DNA from: Acidimicrobiia bacterium
GTDB taxonomy: Bacteria; Actinomycetota; Acidimicrobiia; IMCC26256; PALSA-555
DNA length: 64,000 nucleotides
NCBI GenBank assembly: GCA_040881685.1
Contig: JBBECS010000054.1
Location: 139,231-203,230 of the forward strand
Direction: 5' to 3'
Below the pieces are notes generated by a model. The model was not told the DNA's origin. It was given only the letters and a program-made list of their open reading frames with translations, and did no database searches. This document shows positions 7,675 to 16,366 of the stretch, piece by piece (within the stretch, counting starts at the first letter, position 1; each line of letters starts with the position of its first letter). The position numbers and the translations under genes were made by a program.

Positions 7675-8217
7675 TTACCCACCGAGAGGTTTGATGACTT
7701 GGTTGAAGGCCTCGCCGAGCGCGGTTTGGCTCGCGATCACCGATTCGCTCATGACGACGCGCCCCGCCGGTGGGCAGGGTTCGTTCAGCGTCGTACCTCC
7801 GGTCGCCGTCTTGGGCGTCGGCGCGACCGTCGTGCCGGCTGCGACCACCTCGAAGCTCGTGCACACACCCCTGATCACGCGCCGTCCCGTCGTGTCAGAT
7901 ACGTAGCAGATCAAGCGAACGAAGGCGGTGCCTGGTGCGGCAGTGTCGGGAACGATGATCGTGTCGGCGCCGGTCGTGAGTCGGACACCGTCGGACGTGA
8001 GCAACTCCGTTGCGAAGGCGCTCGACGCGCGACACTCCGAGTCTGCGATCGGGCTGCCGACGACCGTGTAATGGATCTCCGTGCCGGGCGCACCCGAAGA
8101 GGGATCCAGCGACCCGATGCCCACGCCGTCATCTGCGCTCGGCTGGGCCGCAGTCTGGGCAACCAGCGCGACGAGGACGACGATCGCGAGCAGAGAGATT
8201 CGGAGCACGCGGTTCAC
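7675..8217 (-). CDS. secreted protein of unknown function
   Basis: 180 residues. An N-terminal signal peptide (VLRISLLAIVVLVALVAQT) ends near residue 27. The mature part contains a motif LDPSSGAPGTEIHYTV like the first strand of IPT/TIG or Big-type domains, then beta-rich sequence with four cysteines. GTG at 8217 is preceded by GAGGAGG, though only three bases away; GTG at 8208 is the alternative. It sits between plsY and the acyltransferase gene in the same orientation. No enzyme motif is visible. Confidence 0.65.
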   Translation of the reverse strand: MNRVLRISLLAIVVLVALVAQTAAQPSADDGVGIGSLDPSSGAPGTEIHYTVVGSPIADSECRASSAFATELLTSDGVRLTTGADTIIVPDTAAPGTAFVRLICYVSDTTGRRVIRGVCTSFEVVAAGTTVAPTPKTATGGTTLNEPCPPAGRVVMSESVIASQTALGEAFNQVIKPLGG

Positions 8218-8282
8218 GGGCCTCCTCGGAGATCGGGTACGCCCAGTCTGCCCAATGAGGCGCCCTCGACGGGAACTCGAAC

Positions 8283-10250
8283 TCACGATGCGGGAAGTTG
8301 GGGTAGCACCCACTGGAAGATCAGCTCGGCCGCATCGGGGTTGAAATGCACGCCGTCGTAGCGCAACTCGACCCCGTTCAACGTGTTCGTGTACACGCCG
8401 TCGGGTGACACGTATGCGTTGAGATCTACCAATGTCACGCCCGCATCCGCGCGCTGTCGCACGAAGCGCGTCAGGAGCGCGTTCCAATGATCGATGCGCG
8501 CTGGATCGTCCTCGTCCCATTTCGACGGTTGACCCACGACCTCGGGTCGGTGGTTGTACGGAGCGGTGAGCAGCACGACCTTCCCGCCATGGGCGCGCAG
8601 GGTGTCAACGCCGCGTTCGAGCTGCGCGAGCAGATAGCGGTCCGACTTCTTGCTTCCGAAAGGCAGGCTCTCACCGTCGACTTCGAGATCCTGGACGACG
8701 AACACATCGAAGACCACGACCGAGACGACCGGCGCCGTCTCGGACACAAATCCCTCCCACTGTGCGGGCCAGTCGTCGCAAGTCGTCTCCGTCGGTGCCG
8801 AGCGCCCGCCGTGCTCGATCACGGCGCGCTGCGCGAGTCCGCACGCGAGCTCCCCACGGTTGAAGAGCTCCACTCCCGCTGCGTGCGAACCCCGGTCGAA
8901 GCCGTCGCCGAGGGTCTTGGCCACCGAGTCGCCGACGACGAGGACGCGTGCGGGCACGGGTGCCGGTGTCCCTGGCAAGGTCGTCACCGGTGGCGATGCG
9001 ACCGCAATCTCGTCCGGCGTGCCCCGGACGACGGGAACCAGGAGGAACACGGCCGCAAGCACCGCGGCCAAGCCCGGCACCACGACGACCGCGCGCCGCG
9101 CGAGCTGCGGCCAGTCACCCCGGCGCACCGGCATCTCCACGAAGAAGTAGGAAGCCGCCGCGAGCCCAGCGCTCACCGCGATCCGCAAGATGAGCAGCGC
9201 CGTCCCGTGCAGACCCGAGCGGTCCTCGGTCAACGTCAAGTACACCGGCCAGTGCCATAGGTAGAGCCCGTACGACACCTTGCCGACGGCGCGCAGCGGC
9301 TTCGGTGACAGCGCCGACCGCACGAGGTTGCGCCGCGGCTGCACTGCCGCACCGATCACCAGCGCGCACGCGACTGCCGCCAGGAGGTAGCCACCGCGGT
9401 ACATCCATTCAGCCGTGTCTCTTGTGACAATGAGCATCACGAGCAGAACAACGGATCCCGCGAGACCCGCACGCACCCACGGAGCGGCGCGCGGCGCGCG
9501 ACGGCGGCGTGTGCGCTGACGCAGGAGAACGGCCGCGAGCACCGCCCCCGCGAGGAGCGCCTGCGCGCGGGTATCGGTGCCGTAGTACACACGTGACGGG
9601 TCCGACCCGGATTTGTAAAGCGCGGCCATCAGCAACGCTGAGACCACTGCACCGATCACGAACACCCGCGTGACGAGCCGCAGCTGTGGACGCCAACGGA
9701 GCAGCACCAGCACGAGGAACGGCCATAACAGGTAGAACTGCTCTTCGATCGCGAGCGACCACATGTGCCGGAACGGCGACGGCGCCGCGAACTGCTCGAA
9801 ATAGCTTTGGTCCGACAGGACGAAGCGCCAGTTGGCGACGTAGCCGATGGCGGCCAGCCCGTCGTCTCGTATTCGCTCGAGCTGCGAAGCCTTTGCGATT
9901 GCGAGCGCATAGACGGCGATGCCCAACAGCACGAGCGCGAGTGCCGGCAGTAAGCGGCGCGCTCGGCGGATCCAGAAACCCCGAAGGTCGATTCGGCCAT
10001 GTCGGCCCCACTCGGCGAGCAGCAACGTCGTGATCAAGAAGCCACTCAGCACGAAGAAGAGGTCGACACCGAGGAAGCCGCCGCGCATCCACGTGGCACC
10101 GCCGTGATACAGGAGGACCGCGATGACCGCGACCCCGCGGAGCCCGTCGAGCGCGGGCTGATGCGGGATCGACGGCGCGCTCGGAGTGGAAGGGTCCCCG
10201 TGCGCCTCCGGCGTCCCGTCGGCGCGGGCGCGGGTGTCCAAGCGCGTCAA
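8283..10250 (-). CDS. acyltransferase-3 / SGNH-hydrolase fusion (OatA-like surface O-acyltransferase)
   Basis: About 655 residues. Residues 32-390 are an acyltransferase-3 domain with about ten membrane helices: ALDGLRGVAVIAVLLYHGG with the catalytic histidine near 49, then GVDLFFVLSGFLI and the FRHMWSLAIEEQFYLLWPF loop. Residues about 435-655 are an external SGNH esterase-type domain with VVGDSVAKTLGDGF near 440 and the final Asp-x-x-His in RYDGVHFNP near 632-635. Such fusions move acetyl or other acyl groups across the membrane onto peptidoglycan or polysaccharide. No ATG or GTG lies in a suitable position; TTG at 10250 or 10241 is the likely start, so the first residues are uncertain. It diverges from a small secreted protein gene 51 bases away. 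Confidence 0.82.
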   Translation of the reverse strand: MTRLDTRARADGTPEAHGDPSTPSAPSIPHQPALDGLRGVAVIAVLLYHGGATWMRGGFLGVDLFFVLSGFLITTLLLAEWGRHGRIDLRGFWIRRARRLLPALALVLLGIAVYALAIAKASQLERIRDDGLAAIGYVANWRFVLSDQSYFEQFAAPSPFRHMWSLAIEEQFYLLWPFLVLVLLRWRPQLRLVTRVFVIGAVVSALLMAALYKSGSDPSRVYYGTDTRAQALLAGAVLAAVLLRQRTRRRRAPRAAPWVRAGLAGSVVLLVMLIVTRDTAEWMYRGGYLLAAVACALVIGAAVQPRRNLVRSALSPKPLRAVGKVSYGLYLWHWPVYLTLTEDRSGLHGTALLILRIAVSAGLAAASYFFVEMPVRRGDWPQLARRAVVVVPGLAAVLAAVFLLVPVVRGTPDEIAVASPPVTTLPGTPAPVPARVLVVGDSVAKTLGDGFDRGSHAAGVELFNRGELACGLAQRAVIEHGGRSAPTETTCDDWPAQWEGFVSETAPVVSVVVFDVFVVQDLEVDGESLPFGSKKSDRYLLAQLERGVDTLRAHGGKVVLLTAPYNHRPEVVGQPSKWDEDDPARIDHWNALLTRFVRQRADAGVTLVDLNAYVSPDGVYTNTLNGVELRYDGVHFNPDAAELIFQWVLPQLPAS

Positions 10251-10289
10251 GTCTGACCGCCCGCTTCCTGCCCGTGTAGGTCGCGCGGG

Positions 10290-10295
10290 TACGTT
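10290..10295 (+). promoter_or_regulatory. -10 box TACGTT, leaderless start
   Basis: TACGTT ends six bases before the ATG at 10302 and no ribosome site is present, fitting a leaderless mRNA for the secreted alanine-rich protein. Confidence 0.5.
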
Positions 10296-10301
10296 GGGCC
10301 G

Positions 10302-10868
10302 ATGCGCCGTGGCACCCGGGCTCTGGCCTTCGCCGTCGCCACTGCGACGCTCCTCGCGATGGCGCCCACGGTCGTGAGCGCGAGCGCACCCGCGAAGGCC
10401 AAGCCCGCGGCGTACGCCAAGAGCGTGTGCAGCAGCTTGGACAGCTGGCTCACCAAGATCGAGAGCGCGAGCGCGCAAGCCTCCGCGGCGCCGCCAACGA
10501 CTCCGGCGCAGGGCAAGAAAGCCTTGCTGAAGCTGGTCGGCTCGGCCGTCAACGCGACGAAGGCGCTCGTGGGCAAGCTGAAGAAGACCGGACCACCGGC
10601 GGTCGAAGGCGGGGCAGACGTGCAGTCGATCGTGGTCGGGCAGTTCAAGCAGGTGCAATCGACGCTGACGAACGCGCGCAAGTCACTGAAGCAGCTCCCA
10701 GCCGACGATCCGGTGGCGTTCGTGGCTCAATCACGGACGGCTCAGGACGCAGTGGAAGCCGGGCTCGAGAGCGTGCAAGCCGCGCTGAACGCGGCCAGCG
10801 CGCTCGACGTGGCGCCACTCGTGAAGGCATTCAACGCACAGGCAACCTGCCAACAGCTCACCGACTGA
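10302..10868 (+). CDS. secreted alanine/lysine-rich helical protein
   Basis: 188 residues. A signal peptide spans about 1-27 (MRRGTRALAFAVATATLLAM through VVSASA). The rest is almost entirely predicted helix, rich in Ala, Lys, Gln and Ser, with two cysteines, one near the start of the mature chain and one four residues before the end-proximal TD. That pattern suggests a small extracellular helical bundle closed by a disulfide. The gene converges on the next, overlapping its end by 11 bases. No family recognised. Confidence 0.65.
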   Translation: MRRGTRALAFAVATATLLAMAPTVVSASAPAKAKPAAYAKSVCSSLDSWLTKIESASAQASAAPPTTPAQGKKALLKLVGSAVNATKALVGKLKKTGPPAVEGGADVQSIVVGQFKQVQSTLTNARKSLKQLPADDPVAFVAQSRTAQDAVEAGLESVQAALNAASALDVAPLVKAFNAQATCQQLTD

Positions 10869-11736
10869 CCACGTCGGCCGCGTGCCGGCGGCGCCACCAG
10901 CGACGGATACGCCCCGCGGGCTCGAGCCACTTGGCTCGCTCCGCCACCTGCACGACGTTGGTCATCACCTCCCCGAAGTGGTCGGGACGGGCGAGCAGCC
11001 AGCTGTGCCCACCCGGGACGGAGATCGTCGGCGCATCGCCGAGCGCGTCGCGCAATGCATCGATCGACGCGTCGGTCACCACCCGATCTCGCGGCGACCA
11101 CACCACCACTACGGGGAGTCCGCGCTTGCGGAGCGCGCCGAGCTCATCGGTGAGGTCGGCGTCGCGAGCAAGGCGCGCCGAGCGCCAGAAGGAACGCGGG
11201 TCGAGCACGATGTTCGGGAGTGCCTCGGTGAACACCACCGGAAGTACCCGAGAGAGCTGGATCGCGCCGCGCAGATCACGCGAGAGGTGCAGACCCCAAT
11301 CCCAGATCGGCCGATCCGTCATCGGTCGAACCAGCTCGCCGTCGTCTGCCCACACTGCTCCGCCGATCGAGTTCACGAGTACGAGGGCGCCGACACGATC
11401 GGGATGGTCGTGCGCGGTCACGATGGACACGCCGCCGCCGAACGAATGCCCCACGAGAAGCACCGGTTCGGTGACGCCCAGCTCGTCGAGGAACGCGACC
11501 AGCCACGTCGCGTAGCCGCGCAGCGTGCATTCCTCGGCGGGCAACCCGGCGCTCCCGCTGAACCCGGGCATGGCCGGCGCGATCACGCGCACTCCCATCG
11601 CGGCGAGGCGCTTCACCGCGCCCCGATAGGCCCGGTGGCTGAGCCCCCATCCGTGCAGGAACACGACCGTGCGCCCGCGTCCAGCCTCGAGATACGACAC
11701 CGACCGCCCGGCGACGCGGCGACGGTGCCAACGCAA
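10858..11736 (-). CDS. alpha/beta hydrolase
   Basis: About 292 residues. Oxyanion strand VVFLHGWGLSH, nucleophile elbow LLVGHSFGGG (Ser in GHSFGG), an acidic residue in VVWSPRDRVV and a late histidine in VPGGHSWLLARP give a complete catalytic triad. It hydrolyses an ester, lactone or C-C bond; the substrate is unknown. The start is uncertain: TTG at 11736 lies eight bases after the stop of the PLP-enzyme gene, while an ATG at 11820 would overlap that gene by 77 bases. It is probably the last gene of the amidohydrolase/COQ4/PLP operon. The C-terminus ends in an arginine/tryptophan-rich tail. Confidence 0.8.
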   Translation of the reverse strand: MRWHRRRVAGRSVSYLEAGRGRTVVFLHGWGLSHRAYRGAVKRLAAMGVRVIAPAMPGFSGSAGLPAEECTLRGYATWLVAFLDELGVTEPVLLVGHSFGGGVSIVTAHDHPDRVGALVLVNSIGGAVWADDGELVRPMTDRPIWDWGLHLSRDLRGAIQLSRVLPVVFTEALPNIVLDPRSFWRSARLARDADLTDELGALRKRGLPVVVVWSPRDRVVTDASIDALRDALGDAPTISVPGGHSWLLARPDHFGEVMTNVVQVAERAKWLEPAGRIRRWWRRRHAADVVSR

Positions 11737-11743
11737 CCCGGGT

Positions 11744-12961
11744 TTAGGAATAGCGGGCCTCGACTCCCTTGGACTCGCCGTGGTTCGCGACCGCGTCGAC
11801 GAAGTCGGAGAGCAGCGCATCGGCGACGTTGGCGTGCGCGGGCGACAGGACCATGTGCAGGCCGCGCGGCTCCACGTTGCGATTGAGATTCCAACCCCGT
11901 TCGTCCATCACGTCGCCGACCGCGTACAGGTCGAGGCTGCTCGACTCCAGCGCGAGCACGGGCCCGATCGGCGCGCCGACGATCTCGATTCCGGAGATGC
12001 CTTCGAGTCCTGTGCGGATCTTCTCCACGGTCGTCATCAGCCCGCGCATGATCTCGGTGTACCCGTCGACCCCGAGATAGCGCATCGCGGCCCATGCGCT
12101 GGCAATGGGGGCCGCGGGTCGTGCTCCCATGATCGCCGGCGATCCGTACACACCCGCCGGCCACTGGTCGTAGAGGAAGACCTGGTGCGAGGACCAGTCG
12201 GGGTCGCGGTGCAGCACCACCGACGCGCCCTTCGGCACGTATCCGAACTTGTGCACATCGGCCGAGATCTCGGTCACACCCTCGACGCGGAAGTCCCACG
12301 GCGGCACATCGCGGCCAAGTCGTTCGAGGAAGGGCAGCACGAATCCGCCGAGGCACCCATCCACATGACATCCCGCGCCGTGCTCGGCCGCGAGCGCGGC
12401 AATGTCCGCCACCGGGTCCATGACCCCATGGGGATACGAGAACGCCGACGCGACCAGCACCGCCGTCGACGGTCCGACGAGGCGCGCGGCCTCGCGCACG
12501 TCCACACGCCATTGGTCATCCAGCGGGACTGAGACGAGCTCCATGCCGAAGTAGTGGGCCGCCTTCGCGTAGGCCGGATGCGCCGAGTGCGGGGCAAGGA
12601 TTTGAGGACGCTCGACGCCGCGCGCACGCGCGCGCTCGCGATTGACGAGCATCGACATGAGGATCGACTCGGTGCCACCCGAGGTCATCGTCCCGCCACC
12701 GGGCTCGGGTGCGTGCAGGAGGTCGCCGGTCATCTGCACAACCTCGGCTTCGAGCGCGGCGACTTCGGGGAACTTGAAGGGGTTGAGCGCGTTGTGGAAC
12801 AGGTATCGACGTTGGACCTCGAGGAACAGCTGCTCGAGGTCGTCGCGGCCCGAGGGATACACGAGGCCGAAGAGCCGAGCGCCGAGGACGTCCGGTTCGA
12901 CTGCACGGCGTCGGTCGAGCTCGGCGAGCACGTCGTCCGCTGGGGTGCCCCCGTCCTGCAT
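11744..12961 (-). CDS. PLP-dependent decarboxylase/lyase, sphingosine-1-phosphate-lyase-like
   Basis: 405 residues, group II decarboxylase fold. The PLP lysine is in SADVHKFGYVPKGASVVLHR. The substrate-side motifs SGGTESILMSM, YPHGVMDPV and CHVDGCLGGFVLPFLERLG match sphingosine-1-phosphate lyase more closely than glutamate decarboxylase. S1P lyases cleave a phosphorylated long-chain amino alcohol to an aldehyde and phosphoethanolamine; other members decarboxylate amino acids. ATG at 12961 lies 13 bases after the preceding stop. Sphingolipids are not expected in most actinobacteria, so the true substrate may be another amino alcohol or amino acid. Unlike eukaryotic S1P lyases, no membrane anchor is seen. 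Confidence 0.78.
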   Translation of the reverse strand: MQDGGTPADDVLAELDRRRAVEPDVLGARLFGLVYPSGRDDLEQLFLEVQRRYLFHNALNPFKFPEVAALEAEVVQMTGDLLHAPEPGGGTMTSGGTESILMSMLVNRERARARGVERPQILAPHSAHPAYAKAAHYFGMELVSVPLDDQWRVDVREAARLVGPSTAVLVASAFSYPHGVMDPVADIAALAAEHGAGCHVDGCLGGFVLPFLERLGRDVPPWDFRVEGVTEISADVHKFGYVPKGASVVLHRDPDWSSHQVFLYDQWPAGVYGSPAIMGARPAAPIASAWAAMRYLGVDGYTEIMRGLMTTVEKIRTGLEGISGIEIVGAPIGPVLALESSSLDLYAVGDVMDERGWNLNRNVEPRGLHMVLSPAHANVADALLSDFVDAVANHGESKGVEARYS

Positions 12962-12974
12962 CAGCTGGTGTGCA

Positions 12975-14090
12975 TCAGCTGCTGACGTGCTGCGCGGCGA
13001 GCCGTCCAGCCTCGCGCTGGTACTCCGTGATTCCCGCGGGTTCGAACGGCCCGACCGAGCCGGCCGCGATCGCTTCGGGCGACTTCTCCGGGATCTCGAG
13101 CAGCTCGGCGAGCAAGCTGACCGGGTGCTCGGCCACCGAGTGGTAGTCGACCGTGAACAGGTCGCGGCCCAGCTTCTCCGCCACTGCCTTGCCACGGCGG
13201 ATGGCATCGGCCAGGCGAACATCGACGCCCGGGTTGTCGAGGAGCCGATCACGGACATCCACGCGGAAGAATCCTTGCCGGTCCACGTAGCCCGTCTCGA
13301 AGAGCCCGATCATGGTGGCGAGCCACGCGAAGCCCTTCGGGTCGGGATCGGCGCGGCCGAGGAACGCGAACACCTCGAGCTCGCCCTCCATGGTCGTGCC
13401 GTAGTCGGCGAGTACATGCACGAAGTCGTGCTGCGCGAGGTACGCCGAGGCCGCACTGCGCGTCCCAGGGAGGAAGAAGCCGCGCTCCCGGTACATGTCG
13501 GAGACGCATCGGCCGAGGCTTCCCTCCGGGAGTTCGGCGAGCTGGCGCCATCGAAGCTCGAGGTCGGGCTCGGGCGGGCCTTCCTCCCACGGGTCTTCGA
13601 GCGCGGCCTTGGAATGCAACGTCTCCATCGACGTCTCGTCGAAGTGCTCGGCGAAGCCGCTGCGACGAAGGTCGTTCCAGGCAAGGCCGAGTGCGCCCCT
13701 CGCATACTTGCGCGCGATCCCGACGAAGTCGTCGGCGATCCCCAGCACCTCGGCACATTCGGCGACGCGACGCGCGACGTCCTCCGGGATCGGCGTGAGC
13801 ACCATCTCGGCGAGGACCATGTGGTGCACGATCCGCTGGCGGTACTGGTGCCCGCGGCGCGCCAGCACCTTGCCGAGCTCGGCGGCATCGAGTGGCTCGA
13901 GCGACCGGTAGTCGATGTCGACTTCGGTGACCGCCTTCGTCACCGCCCGTAGCAAAGACACCTGCACATCGGTGAGCCCGCCATCGGGCGCGACCGCCGT
14001 TGCCATCCCGCGCGAGACCGCATGGACCTCTTCGTATTCGGGCTTCGACGTGTCGACGTCGGCGGACGGGTCCGAGAATGGACCGGTCAC
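12975..14090 (-). CDS. COQ4-like protein
   Basis: 371 residues, longer than classical COQ4 (about 250). The metal-site motif resembles COQ4: AQHDFVHVLADYGTTMEGE, with His-Asp-x-x-His and a downstream Glu. COQ4 is needed for ubiquinone assembly and has been linked to C1 decarboxylation/hydroxylation of the ring precursor. Actinobacteria make menaquinone rather than ubiquinone, so this homologue probably acts on another lipophilic substrate (inference). The GTG at 14090 sits in a GTGA overlap with the amidohydrolase stop; the frame further upstream is antisense noise. Its N-terminal 100 residues have no family match I recognise. Confidence 0.6.
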   Translation of the reverse strand: MTGPFSDPSADVDTSKPEYEEVHAVSRGMATAVAPDGGLTDVQVSLLRAVTKAVTEVDIDYRSLEPLDAAELGKVLARRGHQYRQRIVHHMVLAEMVLTPIPEDVARRVAECAEVLGIADDFVGIARKYARGALGLAWNDLRRSGFAEHFDETSMETLHSKAALEDPWEEGPPEPDLELRWRQLAELPEGSLGRCVSDMYRERGFFLPGTRSAASAYLAQHDFVHVLADYGTTMEGELEVFAFLGRADPDPKGFAWLATMIGLFETGYVDRQGFFRVDVRDRLLDNPGVDVRLADAIRRGKAVAEKLGRDLFTVDYHSVAEHPVSLLAELLEIPEKSPEAIAAGSVGPFEPAGITEYQREAGRLAAQHVSS

Positions 14091-15286
14091 GGCAGACAGC
14101 GCTCCGGCAACGGATGCTGGAACAGCTGCGCCGCGTTCTGGTGGAGCATCTTGCGCAGCTCGTCGACGGGAAGGTCGCCCCAGAAGCGCTCGACGACAGC
14201 CTGCGAGTCGGGCCACGTACCGTCGCCGTGCGGGTAGTCGGTCTCGAACATGATGTGGTCGACGCCGATCGCGTAGCGCGTCGCGATCGTCGACGGGTCG
14301 TCGATGGTACAGAACCAGAAGTTGCGCCGGAGCACCTCGGCCGGACGCATCCCGCCGAAGCCGTCGAGGCCATAACCCGAGCGGTCGACGATGTTGTCGA
14401 GTCGGTCGATAAGCATGCCGACCCAGCCGATGCCACCTTCCGACATCGCGATCTTCAGCGTCGGGTAGCGCGCCCCCCACGCCGACCACACCCACTCCGC
14501 GCACGCCGTGAGCGAGAGTTGGCCGAACAAGGTCGCACCGAGCTGGAGAGGCGGGCAACCCGCCGGGAAGTCGGGCATGCCTGACGAGCCCACGTGCAGG
14601 CAGATGACCGTCTCGGTCTCCGCGCACGCGGCGATGATCGGCTCCCAGTAGTCGCTGAAGATCGCCGGGAAGTCGATGCGGTGCGGGCGTTCGGGCAGCG
14701 TGACCGCTCGGAACCCGCGTGCGGCGTTGCGACGGATCTCCTCAGCGCCGATCTCGGGATCGGAGAGCCAGGTGATTCCCATCGGGATCGTGCGGTCGGG
14801 GTACGGCTGCCACCACTCCTCGTACATCCAGTCGTTCCACGCACGCGTGACCGCAAGCCCGAGCTCCGGGTCCTGCGCCTGCGAATACACGCGGCCACAG
14901 AATCCCGTGATCATCGACGGGAAGTTCAGGGACGCCCACACGCCGTTGATGTCCATGTCGCGGACTCGGGCGTCGATGTCCCAACAGCCCCGCCGCATCT
15001 GGTCGAAGCGGAACGGCTCGATCTTCACCGTCTCGGGCCGTCGCCCCGCCACCGCGTTCTGACCCACCTGGAAATGGCGAGCGCCCTCGAACTCCCAGAC
15101 CTCGTGACCGCTCTCGTCCTCGATGATGCGCGGCGCGCGCTCCTGGAGCGCCTTCGGCAGCCGGCCCTCGAACATGTGGCGTGGCTCCACGAGGTGGTCG
15201 TCCACCGAGATGATCGTGTACTTCACCTCGCGGGGTTCGGGCTCAGGAAGGAAGAGGTCCGGGCGGGGCTCGGCGGTCGTCGTCAT
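14087..15286 (-). CDS. amidohydrolase-2 family (ACMSD-like TIM barrel) metal hydrolase
   Basis: 399 residues. The family covers metal-dependent decarboxylases and hydrolases. Visible landmarks are ISVDDHLVEP near residue 28 (an Asp-x-His version of the usual His-x-His metal site), VICLHVGSSG in mid-barrel, and FETDYPHGDGTWPDS near the C-terminal end, which supplies the last metal aspartate. ATG at 15286 is chosen because a TAGATT box lies seven bases before it; TTG at 15292 is possible. It leads the operon with the COQ4-like and S1P-lyase-like genes. A second member of the same subfamily lies at 27-28 kb. Members with this DDH-x-x-EP opening are abundant in Acidimicrobiia and mycobacteria and poorly characterised. 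Confidence 0.83.
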   Translation of the reverse strand: MTTTAEPRPDLFLPEPEPREVKYTIISVDDHLVEPRHMFEGRLPKALQERAPRIIEDESGHEVWEFEGARHFQVGQNAVAGRRPETVKIEPFRFDQMRRGCWDIDARVRDMDINGVWASLNFPSMITGFCGRVYSQAQDPELGLAVTRAWNDWMYEEWWQPYPDRTIPMGITWLSDPEIGAEEIRRNAARGFRAVTLPERPHRIDFPAIFSDYWEPIIAACAETETVICLHVGSSGMPDFPAGCPPLQLGATLFGQLSLTACAEWVWSAWGARYPTLKIAMSEGGIGWVGMLIDRLDNIVDRSGYGLDGFGGMRPAEVLRRNFWFCTIDDPSTIATRYAIGVDHIMFETDYPHGDGTWPDSQAVVERFWGDLPVDELRKMLHQNAAQLFQHPLPERCLP

Positions 15287-15293
15287 ACCCAAG

Positions 15294-15299
15294 AATCTA
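15294..15299 (-). promoter_or_regulatory. -10 box TAGATT, leaderless start
   Basis: On the minus strand TAGATT ends seven bases before the ATG at 15286. It supports both the chosen start and a leaderless transcript for the amidohydrolase operon. Confidence 0.55.
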
Positions 15300-15328
15300 C
15301 GGCACCCCCCGTTCTGGAGATCCAGGGG

Positions 15329-16366
15329 CTACTGCTTCGGTCGCTGTGGGGCTCCAGAAGGGGGGTTGGCGGTGGGGCCGAGCCGACCGCGCTGGTCGAG
15401 CACATACAGCAGAACGAGCGCCGGCAGACAGGTCAGCACCGCCACGCCGAACACCGCGAGGACGGCGGTGAGCGTCGCGTCCGGGGCGGACGCCGCGTCG
15501 AGCGTCAGGTGCGTCCCGAGGAGGTGCGGGTACTGCGCGACGCCCCATCCACCGACCACGGTGGCCACCGCGCCGACCGCGAGCACGCGCGCAACCGATG
15601 GTGTGCGCCGCACGAGTGCGACGAGTGCCGACACCCCACAGAGGGCGGAGAGTACGACGAGCGGCAGCGCCTGGTGGGTCAGCCGGTTGAACAGGTGAGG
15701 CGAGTCGGAGTCGAGGATGGCGATGCCTGCGAGCGCGACCGCACCCGCGACCGCACCCGCGCCAATGGCGCGCACTCGGAAGTACCGCTCGAGATCCGCG
15801 TCCTGGCGCCGCCGGGCCTCGGCGACCAGGAACGTGGCGGCGAGGTACGCGCACGTGACCACGGCGAGCACGCCGCCGAGGATGGAGGTGGGGTTGACCC
15901 AGCTCGACACGAGGTCGCCCCGAGCGTTGCCTACGGGCACACGACCCGACGCGATCCCGCCGGCGACGGCGCCAAGGAAGAACGGCGTGACGAGAGACGA
16001 CACGGCGAAGACGGCGCCGTACGCGCGTCGCGCTCCGAGCCGCGTCGAGACGTGCAGGAACGCGAAGCCCGACCCGCGCAGCACGATCCCGAACGCGGCG
16101 ACGGTCAGCGGAACGAACAAGGTGGACATGAGGGACGAGAACGCATCGGTGAACGAGGTCCACAGCACGACGAGGCTGAAGATCAGCCACACGTGGTTGG
16201 CCTCCCACACCGGTGCCAAGGCGGCGTCGATGAGCGCGCGCGGGCGCCGGCCGCGCTCGCTCCCCCCGGCCACGAGATCCCAGAACCCGGCTCCGAAGTC
16301 TGCGCCCCCGAAGACCGCGTAGAACGTGACCCCGATCCACAAGATGACCGCGACGACGTCAGTCAT
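15329..16366 (-). CDS. cydB: cytochrome bd-type quinol oxidase subunit II
   Basis: 345 residues with about eight to nine membrane helices. It partners CydA in the bd oxidase, which reduces oxygen with quinol electrons at high affinity. The opening GVTFYAVFGGADFGAGFWDL and the VWEANHVWLIFSLVVLWTSF segment are diagnostic of CydB. The ATG at 16366 overlaps the cydA stop by four bases. No cydC/cydD maturation transporter lies in the window. The stop is 42 bases from the divergently controlled amidohydrolase start. Confidence 0.93.
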   Translation of the reverse strand: MTDVVAVILWIGVTFYAVFGGADFGAGFWDLVAGGSERGRRPRALIDAALAPVWEANHVWLIFSLVVLWTSFTDAFSSLMSTLFVPLTVAAFGIVLRGSGFAFLHVSTRLGARRAYGAVFAVSSLVTPFFLGAVAGGIASGRVPVGNARGDLVSSWVNPTSILGGVLAVVTCAYLAATFLVAEARRRQDADLERYFRVRAIGAGAVAGAVALAGIAILDSDSPHLFNRLTHQALPLVVLSALCGVSALVALVRRTPSVARVLAVGAVATVVGGWGVAQYPHLLGTHLTLDAASAPDATLTAVLAVFGVAVLTCLPALVLLYVLDQRGRLGPTANPPSGAPQRPKQ

